Assembly (NCBI GenBank): GCA_007570785.1
Contig: ML661885.1
Location: 35,352,924-35,416,923 of the forward strand
Direction of reading: 5' to 3'
Length of the DNA: 64,000 bases
Source: Antilocapra americana
Taxonomy: Eukaryota; Chordata; Mammalia; Artiodactyla; Antilocapridae
A model generated the notes under the pieces. It saw only the letters and a list, made by a program, of their open reading frames with translations. It was not told where the DNA came from and did not search any database. A program made the position numbers and the translations under genes. Positions 43,661 through 57,159 of this stretch are shown piece by piece; the first letter of the stretch is position 1, and the number at the start of each line of letters is the position of its first letter.

Positions 43661-46289
43661 AGAAATCAATTAGGTAGTTAGAGAAAACAGGCAATATGCT
43701 GTGAATATTTTTACTGTTTATACACAATGGTCAAAAGGAACAGTATGAGATAACCAAAAATACATGGAAGATCCCCTTAGCTAAATAGCATGTTGCATCT
43801 AAACCATATTTGGTCAAGAAAGGAAAGGGTTCCTACTTAAAAGGACCTTTATAGCAAAAGCTAAACATACCAGGAAAAAAAATAAAATTCCTTTTTTTCC
43901 ACCACTAGAGGGAGGAAATCCCCAAAACAAAGGTTCACAGAAGAGACTTCATAATAGTTGGCCTGCAGAACACAACATAACACAACAATTGGACTGTGCT
44001 TTGAACTGTTTCAAAATTTGCTGTCAAAGTGACTTTCACTGAGAAGTTTAACAGAGCACCTGATGTGATTCTTCTGCATATATTTCATTGCTAACTGTGA
44101 GTTGATATTTTCTGCATGAAAGTCAGGCATTGCTATGACAAAAGCACTGAAGAACACTACTCAAAAGAAATTAAACCATGAAAAGAATGTTTTGAGTGTA
44201 GGAGTAAAAATAACTAAACATTAATTATGTCTCCCTTTACCTTTTGCATTTCATCATTAAAAGTATTCCTTTAATCAGAAATCAGATAGAATAGGAATTT
44301 TTTTTTTAAGAGGAAAGCTCTAAAAAGCTGACTCTAACATTTTTAATCTTTGAAAATATTTTTAGGAGGATAGATCCAAATTCAAACTTAGAACAATGGA
44401 GTCTTAAGGGCTTCAAATCTCCAGGCTTGAGTATGACGTCACATAACACATTGGTACAGCATGTTACTACATACATTTATCAGCAAGCAAAGAAGCCATC
44501 AATCATCCATCAAAGCATGTCTTTTTTGGGTGCTGCTATAGTCCATGCACTAGACCAGCCCTAGTTGTACATGGGTGGGTAGATAATAGAGACATGTTTC
44601 ATAGCTTCATGGAGAGTTTAGGCCATTATATGGATAATAACACAAATAATTATAATTGAAATTTTAATTAAATAGGTCACAACTAAGTTTAAAAGAAATT
44701 GTTCAAGAACAAAATTAATAATAATAATCAAATTATGATTCATTCCTTTTTCGTCCTGTCCCACAATTTGCAACCATAGGATGTTGTATTTGTGAAAGTT
44801 GTGTTCTCTATAGGGTGCCTAGACACAACTTTTTTAAACTGTGTGTCATCTTTGCTGTGTTTGGAATTCTAACATCTCTTCTGCCTGTCCTTTGCATTAT
44901 CTAGAGTGCCCATCACCCACCTCAATTCACCTAATTGCATTTCCATCACTCTCTCTGCTAAAGAATCCACTCGGCTCTCGAGAACATACAGAGCATTATC
45001 TGTTTCTTTTAGTCATTCATCTCTCTCATGGTAGAACCCCAGGCCTTTCAGTGCAGTTGGTAAGAGACACATGTTAGGAGTGTCTTCAATTGCTCTGAAT
45101 GTTATCTCCAATTCAAATCTCTCTTGTTCGCTACTAAAAATATGGCAGCTTCTTTCACATTTACATTTGGGTACCTCAAACTCACCATTTTAAAAATGAA
45201 GAGGACTTTTCTATGCTACTTGCAGAGATTCATATCCATATTTACCAAATATTCCTTGAGTATCTACTGTAGCCTATGGAGTATGCTAGGCTTTATTTAG
45301 ATGCTCTTATAACCAGCTCATTACCTATCAACCTCCCTCTTTGCATGCTGACATAAAACACTATTGATTTTCCAGGTCCTCCTGAAAACTAACAGCACTA
45401 CCGTCTATGATTCTTTTTGGGAAAAAGAGCATGGATTGTTTTCTAGAGGGTTATTCCTCTCAATAACCCTTGTAGTTATCATCTTTTCACCCTCTTTCAG
45501 TTTCTCCAAACTGCCATTTGCAGTTGGCCTCAATGTATCTTTCCAGAATCCAGAAGTATTGTCTAGTTCACCTGTTTCTGGAGGGTTAGTAATTACAAAT
45601 TGTGAAGTTGCTGTTTCCAACACTGTGTGGGTATTTGGCAGTAGCTTCTTGTAGCCACATCAACAGAAAAAAATCTTTACCTATTATGTATCAAGCAGAG
45701 ACACGTACTCATAGGTGTCTCTGTGAAAATAGTTTTTAAAAACATACATTAGGAGGGTCCTGTGTTGGGCAGGCCTGGCTGTAGAGACGAAAATTCAATC
45801 ATTCAATGTGAGAAATAACTGAGAATGGTCCTGTTTTCAAAATGTTATTCTCAGCTTTTAAAATGTAGAAAAATTGCATACAATTGGAATCAATCACAGT
45901 TCAGCTCTTAACTTCATGACTTGCATAAAGGTAACTTGTGAACATTCTTATTTAACTTGTTAAGGGTTTTATTGAGATGCATTTTCAAGTGAAATTAAAA
46001 GAATATTCTTCCCTTTATCAGTGCTAAGATTTACTTGTTACTATTTAACAATCTTTTACCTCCACGTTTGAGGAAGGACAGATTGTTTAAAAAGAACCAG
46101 AACTGCTTTGGCTAACTCACAAGATAGCCAAACACAAGATAGATAACTCACAAGATGTGGAAGGATGAATAGTATGGTTTAGATCATTTACTCTGATTGT
46201 GAAAGAGCTAGTTTTCTTAAAACATTATGCTGAAAAAAAGTCTCAGATATAATATAACTTAACCTTTTAATTTTGCCAAAAATTTTAAA
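43661..46289. other. Unassigned 2.6-kb block
   Basis: No repeat recognised. Overlapping open frames on both strands at 45364-45654 lack ATG starts and splice context and are treated as chance. Confidence 0.45.
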
Positions 46290-46500
46290 AGGGAAATGAG
46301 AGCTTAAACAATTGACTTGCCCAAGATGACTCAGCTTTATTGGATAGGAGACATTTGGTAAATTAAAACTAGGCTGTAAGCACCAGAAAGAAGATAGTAT
46401 TCATCTCTCTGTCCTAATTACCAGTGTATCTTTAGTGCCTGTCATATTGACTGGCATAGTATGGGTATTTAATACATATTTGTTATATGAATGAAATGAT
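46290..46500. mobile_element. MIR and L2/MIR tail remnants
   Basis: ttgacttgcccaagatgact is MIR-like (minus). ctggcatagtatgggtattt then aatacatatttgttatatga is a MIR/L2 3' end (plus). Confidence 0.5.
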
Positions 46501-46723
46501 AGTGTATGCTTTCAATCTTTTATTTTTCTGAAGTCCATGAATTTTCTTCAACCTCAAAAATGTATTTGTCTTTGCTCCTTACTTCTTATTATAACTAAGG
46601 TTGTCGTTTGCTTTTTCTTAGCAAAACAGTGGATTGAAGGAAGCATGGACAGACCTAGAGACTATTGAGACCGTAAGAGCCAAAACAGGTGAAAAAATAA
46701 ACCCTACCCTCAGGAGAAGGGGC

Positions 46724-46916
46724 ACTTCCCAGGTGGCGCAGTAGTAAAGAATCCTCCTGCCAGTGCCAGAGATGCAATCCTTGGGTCAGAAAGATCCTCT
46801 GGAGAAGGGCATGGCAACCCACTCCAGTATTCTTGCCTGGATAATCCCATGGACAGAGGAGCCTGGTGGGCTACAGTCCATAGGGTCGCAAAGAGTAGTC
46901 AGACATGACTGAGCCA
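46724..46916 (+). mobile_element. Bov-tA SINE
   Basis: Head cacttcccaggtggcgcagt, body ggcaacccactccagtattc, end gtcagacatgactgagccac. The head is shortened where the pol III B-box word should be (gcaatccttgggtc). Confidence 0.9.
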
Positions 46917-47720
46917 CACGTATACAGGATGAGGAAATCATTCTGTCTGCCTCTAAGAATCTAGAAGTCAAGAACCTGTGATTGATGCATAAAAAGGCAG
47001 TTCTATAGAAGACAAGTTTGAAAGTATTTTGGTTGGTAGCATGTAGAACATGATACTAAGGATCTTTGGAGGCAAACAGTAGCTAAAGGCCACAAACACA
47101 GTTCTTTGCTGGCTAATTGGCACCTCAGTCATTGGTTTGGGGTTCAGGGTCAAGGTTCATAACCCCAAAGAACCACAGAAGTGTCTGTGATTATCAGAGA
47201 AGAAAGGAAGTTGAAATTCTAGCTTACCAAGCCAGGGCTGTGCGTGCTATGACCCAAATGGAGACTGAAAAAAAAAAACCAAGTTATGGCTTCTGAACAA
47301 ACTAAATGTGAACGACGAAAATTATAAGTAGGTTAAAGTTTTCACATAAACTTTGGGCTCTGTTGGAACATTATCCTTTTTTGGTAGCACTTAGAACAGA
47401 ACATGTTCACAGAAAAGTGCCGAGGTGTTACCCTCCGCAGAATATAATATTCAGTAAGTGGGAGCAGATAGAACTGTGGCAGATTGATGACCAACGCTAC
47501 TGCTTCCAGCCTCCTCTTGGTCCTCTAATTTATAGTCCACGGTCCTAGCCAGGGACCTTAACAATTCAAACATTTCTCTTTTCTGATCCACACAAATTTA
47601 CAAGTTTTTAAGATGCATTTTTTGCCATTAAATTCTTTGAAAGACACAGTTAGAATGTCTCAAAGGAACGTCTACAGACAAAATGGAAGATTTAATAATT
47701 CTAAAATGATGAATTCACTT
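46917..47720. other. Unassigned DNA
   Basis: No recognisable repeat or coding signal. Confidence 0.5.
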
Positions 47721-47948
47721 AAAACTAGTAAGGGTGGGATGATATGGGAGAAGGGCATTGAAGCATGTTAATTGTCATGTGTCTAATCAATCGCCAGCCC
47801 AGGATTGATGCTCGGGGCTGGTGCAGCGAGATTTCCAGGGGGGAGGGAGGAGGGAGGGGGGTTCTGGAGGGGAAGCATATGTAAACCCATGGTGATATCA
47901 TGACAATGTATGGCAAAAACAATTAAAAAAAAAAAAACTAGTGAAGGA
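47721..47948 (+). mobile_element. Young L1 3' end
   Basis: It starts at aagggtgggatgatatggga, passes tcgccagcccaggattgatg and the G-rich tract, and ends in an A run. aaaactagt stands on both sides (47721-47729 and just after the A run at 47935-47942), a likely short target duplication. Confidence 0.87.
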
Positions 47949-50489
47949 TTGGCGTGCAGCATAGACAGTAATAGGAATTGAGTTGTACAGATGCTCACTA
48001 AGAATAAGCTCAGGCACACAAACCAAGGCCTCGCTTGATGGAAGGGCAGCAGATCAAATAGCCAAACAGACTTCCCATTTCATTTTGTTGGAAACTGGGG
48101 ATCTTCCTGTAAATCTCTTAGACATGGAAATCTCTTAGACATGGATTGTATCTTTGAAATGGATTCCTGTGGAGCTAATTCCTGCAAGCTACAAACATAG
48201 CAGTTTACTAATTAATACTGATTATTGATGAAGTAGGTGGCAGATGAGGGTGACGAGGGTGGCTTACTGATCTGATAAGATGCCCAGGAAAGGAAGAAAA
48301 CAATAAAAGAAATCCAAGATAACCCAAAACAAAATCCCAACATCCTTGTTCCCCGGGTTTCTGGCCATTATTATTTGATAGTTAAGTGACTTGAATAATC
48401 TGATTTACCTACTTTTTTCCCCACTCCACTTTGCTGCTAGAAGCCTGGATTCAGAACTGTAGGCAGGGGTAGAAGTTTTCAGAGGAGAAACAGACAGAGA
48501 GGTAGAAAGGTGGAGATTTACACACTCTTGCCTTTGTCCCTCTGTCTTCACAGATACCCCATTGTCCCCAGGGTTGGCTTAGTCCCAGTAAGATTCTGAG
48601 ATTATTTCTCTAGGTTTTTTAACTTAAGGAACTCTCACTCAATATTTTAGTGCAGAAGAATCAAATCAGCATTGTAGGTAGACCTGCTCTGACACTATCT
48701 CCAGGTCTAGAACCTAAGCCTTCACACAGCCTTTGTGAAAAAGCCCCTACTTCTGCTGCCGTTCTTCAGATACTGGCATATATCTGCCCCGAGGAATAAG
48801 AATCAGGCTCAAGGAGTGGAGTAACAAGATCTAAGATTTTAGGGAATAAAATAATACTCCAGGCAGTAGAACTGGACATCAGTTCTGTCTGGGTAGAATC
48901 CCCAGCATATCTTACTTAATATTGAGTAAGTGCAGTGTTCGAAAGGGTCTACTTTAGTTCCTTCTGTGTGGGAAATACAGACCTGGGTGATAAGAGAGGA
49001 TCAAGCTGTCTCAGTAATGAGGAAAGTATCTGGGTAGGTAGTCAAGCATCCACTAGTATATTTCATACACTGTGTATTTTCAAGTACTTATTGAGCTGGA
49101 AAGTGGCAAAAAGATGGAAGGAAATATTGCTATTCTGCATCCCCGCTATATAAGTCAGCAAAACATCAGTAAATGATTGAACAGGAAGTGGACTCCACAT
49201 GCCATCCGTTTAAAAGGCTGCATTAGAAAACTGGCATAACCTTCATTGCCAGTAATCGAGGGTACAGTTTATGAGAGATAATTTTGGTCCAGATTCTGGT
49301 CTAGATTGCTTCTGTATATGTGTGCATCAGCATGTGTGTTTCCCCTTGAATTTTTTATATCTGAAGAGAGATTTTATTGATATTTAGAAAAAATCTGAAA
49401 ATGGGAAGATCTTAAATCTCAGTCTTCTTGGTCCTAGGTACCCATGTCTCTGCCTATCACATTCTGCACACTGCATTTCTGGGCAGGTTGACTTCTGAGG
49501 TCATCTTTTTGCTTTTTCATAGTTCATGTATGACCTATTGATAATTTAGAGATTCCCAACATGTGTTTATAGTAAGTATTAAGCAGTAAGACCATCCTTG
49601 GGTCAAATTACTTAGGAAACACTGGGCAGAATAAAATTAAATGGCTTTTTATTGTGGGGTTTTGCCAAACCTTAAAACTGCCAACGGTTCTTAATCTCTG
49701 AGAAGAATTAAAGTGCTAGATCTTTATTTGAAAACAGGAACCCTTCCTATTTTTCTTTTCCATTTGTGAGGAACTCTGGAAACTATTTTGTATTGGAGCA
49801 CATTTTGGAAAAGCTCCTATGGAACCCAAGGGGAAAGCTTATATAGGACTTTTTTATCTTGTTGAGTTCTATCAAGTTGGTTCCTCCTTTGCCACTCTGA
49901 AAAATCAGGAGGCACTCTTCTTATAAATCAGATTCCTTGGGATGAACAAAAAGCAGACCTTCTTGGAATTTTAACTTTGCATTCCTCTCCCTGTGTCTGG
50001 CCCTGATTCCTTTCCTTGAAGGCATGAATTTTCCTTTCCTAAAATAGAATAGGTTGCTGTGATCAGTGAAGCAAAATCATGGCTCTGAAAGGATCATTTT
50101 TAGATACTGTTTGTATCATAGACCTGACAGCTCTAAGCTAAAATCTACTAGAGATGCTTTCATAAAAAAACAACCCTAGGCAAGATAATATTATTGCATG
50201 TTTGACATGTTTACTCTAGGTACTAAAAGTGTGTAAAGTAATAAGTACGATAAATGACACCAGGGAGATTAAAGTACGATATGAGCTGTAAATTAATATT
50301 AACCAGTCTTTAGGGCCAGATAGGGCATGCCTTTATAAATTAGCTTAATGTGGAAGTGGGAAAATTATGGGAAGTTTTTACAGAATTCATAATCAAACTC
50401 TTCACATTATTATTATTCTACCCTCTAATACTGAGTTGATTGTTTTGAAAGTCTCCTTATATTTTGTCCATGACAAGTGTAATTAAGCT
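47949..50489. other. Unassigned 2.5-kb block
   Basis: No repeat or exon recognised. A 17-base direct repeat (aaatctcttagacatgg) occurs twice back to back at about 48112-48145. Confidence 0.5.
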
Positions 50490-50720
50490 CTCATAGAGCT
50501 TTATATAGTAAAAGGTACAATAGTCTCAAAACCCAAAACTCTGTGAGGCATGAATAATTAATCCCCTTTCAGAGATTAAAGAGAAGATGCAAACAATTCA
50601 GTTGTAGCCAACTATCTTACTGATGTCATCTTAGAGATATCTAAGATATCTTCCTGATGTCTGAGAGCCAACATACGAATCCGCTTCTCACAATACCAAA
50701 TCCAAAAGTCCACATGCCAT
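50490..50720 (-). mobile_element. MIR remnant
   Basis: aaaactctgtgaggcatgaa, then ttaatcccctttcagagatt, matches the reverse MIR pattern. It is highly diverged. Confidence 0.5.
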
Positions 50721-51714
50721 CATCTGCATTGTGTGAATAACATTAGCATTCAATATATATTCAATCAAATATAAATACAAAAAAAATAATTACATACTTA
50801 GTACTTTGAGCTTTCATTGAAAAATTTGTGGGTAAACCATCCAATTTATGATCGGCGATCGCATTTCAATTAAGTCTATGGTAAATCTTTTAGATTATGA
50901 TGATTTAGAATTCCTTCCTCTCTTTCCCCTTGCTTTTCCTATTCTTTTTCTCACTTCACTGCACTGGAGAAAAGGTAAAGGGTATCTTCCATAGAAGATG
51001 ATAGAGAAGCTATTCATCTAGTCTGTTCCCAGAGTCTGCTGAATAATTTTGCAGCATCTCAGTGTCACATGCTGGGTCCTCCAATATTTCAGAAAACACA
51101 GGGGTAGCCTGACACATACCTCGAGAGCAAATGCCAGAAAACTCCTGGGTATGGAAAGGTGTCATTCTTCTGGACAAGTAAACCATTTTGTTACACATCT
51201 GGTCTCACGCTGTTTCCATCATCTTTTAAAAGGATCAGACCTAACCCTGCAAGCTCAGGTTAAGGCACCTAGAAACCCAGGAGTGATCATTCACAAATGA
51301 CTTCTCCCCACTGTTATCATCAAGATTTATATAAATGAGGTGATGCTTTTCTTCTTAAAAACACAGATCTCCTTCTGCCAATGACAGCATACCTATAACT
51401 GTCCTTACATCATAAATGTAAAATTTGTTTTGAAATATTTCAAATGGACCCATATCAAATAGACCTACTCACATCTACTAATCACACTATCTTTTCTTAG
51501 AACTTGTATATTATTTCTTGTCTGCTGTAAATTTATTCTCAATACTCTACACAGGCTTGCAGGGGAAATGTTATATATTAGATTCTTCCCAAGATTTATT
51601 GATTAATTCTCACTTTGTTTTTGTTTTTTTAGGACAAAGGCACATGCCATGCTCTGCAGTTTATTTCCATGCTAATCACTAAACATAATTTTATTAATTT
51701 ACAAAGTACCTCCA
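50721..51714. other. Unassigned DNA
   Basis: No recognisable repeat or coding signal. Confidence 0.5.
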
Positions 51715-51840
51715 TTAAGTGGCAAATAATTTTATGGATGGAAAAGTTGGGCCATGAGGAGTTAAGATTAGTATAAAACCACATAGCTTGAAGAGAAAGG
51801 TAGGAACTGAACTTCTATACCCTTGTCTGGTTTTGATGCT
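51715..51840 (-). mobile_element. Possible MIR remnant
   Basis: attttatggatggaaaagtt then aaaaccacatagc is MIR-like in reverse. Confidence 0.4.
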
Positions 51841-51856
51841 TTGATATTCAGCAGAA

Positions 51857-52003
51857 TTGGGGAGATCCCCTGGAGGAAGGTATGGCAACCCACTCCAGTA
51901 TTCTTGCCTAGAAAATCCCATGGACAGAGCAGCCTCGTGGGCTATGGTCCACAGGGTCACAAAGAGTCTTATACAATTGAAATGACGCAGCATGCAGCAC
52001 GCA
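51857..52003 (+). mobile_element. Bov-tA SINE, 5' truncated
   Basis: It begins at ggggagatcccctggagg, inside the head-body junction, and runs through ggcaacccactccagtattc. The 3' part has drifted (cacaaagagtcttatacaat). Confidence 0.87.
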
Positions 52004-52014
52004 TGGAAAGAAAA

Positions 52015-52245
52015 ATGAGTACTGAACTTGGATTTAGGAGCCATGAGCTCGAATCCCAGATCTGCTTGTTGCTAGCTGTGTGAACTAGATAAATTATATG
52101 ACCTCTCTGGGCTTAGGTTTCATTATCTGGATGCTGCAGAGAGTGTAATTAACTTAGAGAGCTCGTAGGAGGATTAAGTGAGATCATCTACGTGAATGGA
52201 CCTGACATTGGTAGATGCCCACTAAGTGTGAAATGATATTTATAA
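52015..52245 (+). mobile_element. MIR SINE, nearly complete
   Basis: gagctcgaatcccagatctg (tRNA-like part and core), ttgctagctgtgtgaactag, tctctgggcttaggtttcat, gattaagtgagatcatctac and the tggtagatgcccactaagtg tail occur in the right order. Confidence 0.85.
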
Positions 52246-54189
52246 ATGTCCAATAAGCAGCTTCAATAAGGGGAAATAACCCTATGGGCCTCATTTCTGT
52301 TACTGGCTTTGGGATAAGTTGTTATTAATAGAAGAGGCATTTCGATTTTAAGACAAGACTGACGTACATCCAAGCAGATTAATTCTCCAGTCCAGAGTCC
52401 CACAGTGTGAACACGAGGAAAGTATCCATCCTAGAGCTTGTCTTAATGTGGAAAATGTCATCTGAACAATGAGTCCCAGGAAATGAGGCCAAAGCACTGA
52501 GCAATTTAATTATATTCTCAAATAAGAAAGAAGGAAAAGATAATGGAAGAAAACTCACTGAGGGTCCTAGGAAAAGGAGTGCTTCTTTCTCTGTCCAAGG
52601 GAAAGAAATGGATAGAATTGGAAATGGAATTGAGAATAGGGCAGAGTAGACCCAAAGAGACGATTCAAAAGGCAATGTCCTTGGACAATAATATCAGAAC
52701 AGGCTGTGGTATCCGAGAACAGACCTAACTGTCTCCACTGGGAACCCGTGGGGAGTGTCTGGTCTGCACACGCCCTGCTGTTAGAGTTCTCATTACAAGG
52801 AAGTGGCCTGGAGTCAGGAGTTTTTATGTTGAGGTTTTACTAACTATATTGTGATGAAAGAGTGTAAAGAGTCTGCAGAAAACTGGTCCAGAAGCCTGGT
52901 CAGATTCCAGAGCTGGAGCAGGGAGTCAGAAATAATAAAATCAAATAATTCATATTCTCGCCATTCAACAGAACTTCCTTCTTCTGAGATTTGGTAATGC
53001 AAGCATCTAATTGTATTTATCTTGTTGGACTAACACGACTCATCTCAGGCTTGAATTGTTGATACTCATAATGAGAAAGTTCTACTCGGCCAAAAACTGT
53101 TAAGCAGGGAAATGTCGACTGTGAGAGTCCTTCAGATAGAATAGAAAACAATGAGACTGAACGTCAACTGACATCATTGCAATGTGCCATTACGCTGCTG
53201 TGGAAAATGAACCTCATTTAAACTGCATTATAGTTGATGTTTGAAGATGTTAGTAACTGATGTTACTAAGATGTAACTACAGATAATTAGGAAAGACTGA
53301 TCTGCTATTAAATCTTTAATAAAATCATGCATGGCTTCCTTTTCCTTCCATAATATATTTCAATGCTGAATTCAAATTATGAAGAAGCTGGAAAAGCAAA
53401 AAAAAAAAATCCTATTCCTTGGAATACATTTTAAGTAGGCATTTACGCAGTTCTTTATTATGACTGACAATTTATATAATCTCTTGTGAGTCACTAAAGG
53501 AAGCTGGCATGATTGACCTCAGTGCTTCTATGTGTAACTGAAGAGGAGAGGAAAGTAATAAAAATGTGTCCAGAAGCCCACAATAATGTTTACTATTTGG
53601 GGAGGGGGCGGTTCTCTCCTGAGTCTCCTTTGCCAGACTCTCTCAACACCATGTTGATCACATAAATTACTATGAATGAACATTAGACTTGAATCCCATT
53701 TTTCTGTTTCCTCCTGATAATGTTCAGAAGTGCATTTTATTGAGTGTAATGCAATGATTCTGACAAAGATACAAAGAAAGAAATAGAAGATAATGAATCA
53801 TCCTATTTAAGGTTTCTTCTTGTAATAAGTTTTTTTTTTTTGTCTGCACATTACTGTTCTTTGGCCCAGGGTAAAGTCAATATTTTTCAAGAATGCATCA
53901 AGTTCCTCATTCTGACAATTTGCAGGATGCTTGGGGATTATTAGTCTAGAAACACAGGCTATAAAACAATAGGGTTGTAAAATTGTCATGGAGTTTCCAA
54001 AAGGCTACAAAAGTCATAAATGTAAAAATTTACATTTAAAAATAGTTTTTAAAAATTATTAAAATAATTTAAACAATTATTTAAATTATTGTTTAATTTT
54101 AAAAAGATTTAAACAATTCTTGTTTTTTGAGATTTTTTTTTTGATGTGGACGATTGCTAAAGTCTTTATTGAATTTGTTACAATTTTGC
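52246..54189. other. Unassigned 1.9 kb with an AT-rich palindromic patch
   Basis: About 54040-54125 alternates aaattatt, aataattt, taaacaat and attgttta, giving several short self-complementary stretches. No gene or named repeat is seen. Confidence 0.5.
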
Positions 54190-54343
54190 TTCTTTTTTTT
54201 TTTTTTTTTTTTTAATGTTTTGGTTTTTGGCCAAGAGGCATGTGAGACCTCAGTTCCCAGACCAGGGATTGAACCCATATCCTCCTGCACTGGAAAGTTC
54301 TATGTTAACCACGGGAACGGCAGGGAAGGCCCTAGACAATCCT
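54190..54343 (-). mobile_element. CHR-type tRNA SINE, short
   Basis: A poly-T (A-tail complement) precedes tggtttttggccaagaggca, cagaccagggattgaaccca and gttaaccacgggaacggcag then ggaaggccc. Confidence 0.75.
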
Positions 54344-54437
54344 GAAGTATCCATAGTAAGCAGTGAGAAACTAGTCCTTAATCTCCTGTTTTCTCTCATA
54401 GTCTGGTCTGCAGTTCCCAATGGGAAGAGGCCTTACA

Positions 54438-54660
54438 CGTGTGCTAAGTCGCTCCAGTCACGCCCGACTCTTGGCGACTCTATGGACCGTGGCCTGCCAC
54501 GCTCCCTCTGTCTGTGGGATTCTCCAGGCAAGAACACTGGAGGGGATTGCCGTGCCCTTCTCCAGGGGATCTTCCCGACCCAGGGACTGAACCTGCGTTT
54601 CTTAAATCTCCTGCACTGGCTTGCAGATTCTTTATCACGAGTGCCACCTGGGAAGCCCAG
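54438..54660 (-). mobile_element. Bov-tA SINE
   Basis: Full length and GC-richer than most copies here (aagtcgctccagtcacgccc to gtgccacctgggaagccc). The head carries an extra ttcttaaat insertion. Confidence 0.92.
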
Positions 54661-55689
54661 AAAGAGGACTTGGTAGAGATCTATTTTTTCCACTCATGTG
54701 GTGTTTGGTTAATACCACCAAGAAATGTTTGATCAGTATGTACTTGATCACTTTCAATGATGGAAGACTCATGATCTCAGGAAGCATCTTGTCCCACCTT
54801 TCAATATTCCTTCACCGTGTGAAAGAGCCAAAAGCTCTCACCCTAGACTTTCTACTCATTAGCTAACTCATGAACTTTCAGTGTGAAATCTAACATGCAG
54901 ATGGTTCCCTCCTGCTCTCGGGATTTCTTCTAGAGGTGCTTTTCCTAATGCTGCTGTGCATATCTGTGAATTAACTCAGATTAGTTGCTAAATGGAGATC
55001 TTGCTTACGTTCTCTGAGATGCTACAAATAACTCAGACTGGAGGGTACATTCTTCTTATACAGTCAGTGGCACTGTCTCTCCTTCCTCACCTCCTGTCAT
55101 TCCCACTGATAGTGGCTTGAGACGCTATAGCATCAGCGCACACATTTTTTGAGATCAAGAGAATAATCAGAGGCTTTGATGGAAAGCCAGGTATTTCTGA
55201 AAGATATTGATTACAGTTAATTACATTTGTTTGCGGGGGAGTGGATAAAAGTTAACTAGACTGGATATGTTATGAAAGATTGAAAGGGATCATTTACAAA
55301 AATAAATTCTCATGCTGGATCTATTGAATAAAGATCTTTTTTTTTGTTTTCTTTTTTTTGGCATTTAAATCTCTGCATGTTTTTGTGTTCTTACTCCATA
55401 TATTCAAAATAAGAGATATTTTTATCTGGGTTGTCATCATTTCTTGTTTTTCTAGAAACTGAAATAGGGTTATTTAAAACATACAAATTTTAGTCTCCAT
55501 TCCTGGGTCAAAGAAGAAGGACTTCCCTCACTTGCAATGGAGTGGGAAGGAAATATATGTGGTTCTGGCTTTTCTTCTCTTTCCACTGAAAAGCAGCTAC
55601 TGGGTATCCAACTTGATAATTATGGATATGACAGTATTTCCTTTTTCTGTTCTTTATTTATATTATACTCCAGAGATATGGAATAGTAC
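54661..55689. other. Unassigned DNA
   Basis: No recognisable repeat or coding signal apart from a T-rich patch at about 55337-55360. Confidence 0.5.
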
Positions 55690-56283
55690 TGACAGAGTCA
55701 ATTCCTAGGTAGGCTGATAAAGAAGTCTGGGTTCCCTGAGGAGGGAAGAGAGGTCGGGGGCTCTTAAGGAGGAGATAGGGGTCTGGAATTCTCAAGGAGG
55801 AGGAAAGGACGTACTTTTTTTCTCTACATTCCTTAGCCTTAGTCACATACAAGGCTTTTTTCTTTAAGCTTGGAACTGATGATTACATAATATACAACTC
55901 AGTTTAAACTCTGTACTAAGGATTATATAACAGCAATGTATCCTGCTTGAGGACAGTTTCTCCTCCTGAAAACCTTCTGGCTAATCCTGTTACCTTAAGA
56001 TGTAAATTATGGGAGTGGGTCTGGTAAAATTTTCACAACCTTGAGACATTCCTTTGATTTACGATAATAATTAATTAAAAAAACTCTCTTGCTAACACTA
56101 GCAACGGGGGGATTCTCCATCTGCCTTCTGATGTCTATGTCAGAAGCTTTCTTTTTCCCTTTTTACTTTAATAAAACTCTGCTATACAAAAGCTCTTGAA
56201 TGATCAAGCCTGGTCCCTGGTTCCAAAATTAAATCTTCTTCTTTGGAGATCACAAATCTAACGCTGTTCACTGTAAGTCGTCA
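55690..56283 (+). mobile_element. Solo ERV LTR
   Basis: A 594-base unit beginning TG and ending CA, flanked by gtac on both sides (55686-55689 and 56284-56287). A 4-base duplication would fit a class I ERV, but one this short can be chance. A polyadenylation signal AATAAA is at 56170-56175, followed by the tgatcaagcctggtccctgg R/U5 region shared with the LTR at 26.3-28.3 kb. No internal viral sequence is adjacent, so it is a solo LTR. Confidence 0.7.
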
Positions 56284-56807
56284 GTACTGTAATTTTGATG
56301 TTATGTGAAAAACTTTCAGATTTTGTATTTTTTTTTCTATTTTCAAATTTAATTGCTACATAAGAAGAATCAGGTGGTTTGAAAATCAGAATCTGGGGGA
56401 AAATTTAAATGTAATACAGTACTTCTAAGTTGCTCTCTGACTGTTTGGATCATTCTGTAGAAGGGCTGCTTAAATGAGAGACCAGGTGGCAGAGTTATTG
56501 AGATATACTAAAGAAGCAAAGAAAGCTATTTCAGGTTTTCTTTTACAGAAAGTAGGTCTGGATTCCATTTCTATTGAAAAAATATTTTGATATTCATAAC
56601 AGCAAGGTGCAAAAACTCCAGTAGAAAAGACGCCTTACTCAATCAAGCTCATCATTTTTAGAAATGTTCCCCCCAAATCATTATTTGAAAGCAAAAGAAT
56701 CTCACACACTATACTCAGTGGTCAGTACTACAGGTTTGTGAGAAAGTTTCAAGTAAAATTCAAATCCAAATGTGATTACAGACAATTTCAGAGGAAGAGA
56801 GATATAG
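56284..56807. other. Unassigned DNA
   Basis: No recognisable repeat or coding signal. Confidence 0.5.
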
Positions 56808-56990
56808 GTAAATACTCAAGCTCTGTCATTTATTGGCTGTGCAACTTTGGATAAGTCATTTAATTACTCTCAGCCTCAGTTCCCTCATCCATTTGATGGA
56901 GATAATTGTCGCACTTGCTTCACTAATTTTTCTAGGGCTTGTGAGGAGTAAAGGACATGGGTTATGAAGACAAATGAGATAACTAATGAA
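56808..56990 (+). mobile_element. MIR SINE
   Basis: atttattggctgtgcaactt, ctctcagcctcagttccctc then atccatttgatggagataat are MIR core and following sequence. Confidence 0.8.
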
Positions 56991-57159
56991 AAAATGATTT
57001 CAATCAAGTTTTATCACTTCTCAAAGCATTCCAAAGGTTTCCAATACAATTAGGTGAAAATTTAGATACTTTACCTTAGCTTGTAAAGTCTTGTGTGATG
57101 TAGACCAAGTGCAGATTTCCAATTTTTCTTCTACAATATTTGCTCACATGTCTTACCCT

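Noticed and set aside
45364..45654. Overlapping open frames on both strands (96 and 72 codons)
   Set aside because: Neither has an ATG start; the minus frame meets a TGA just upstream. No recognisable protein family.
54215..54676. 153-codon plus frame
   Set aside because: It reads through two minus-strand SINEs (CHR and Bov-tA) on the wrong strand; there is no gene.
55690..56283. Search for ERV gag, pol or env next to either LTR
   Set aside because: No retroviral coding similarity was visible on either side. The plus-strand LTR looks solo. The minus-strand copy may have up to about 140 bases of leader, but no genes.
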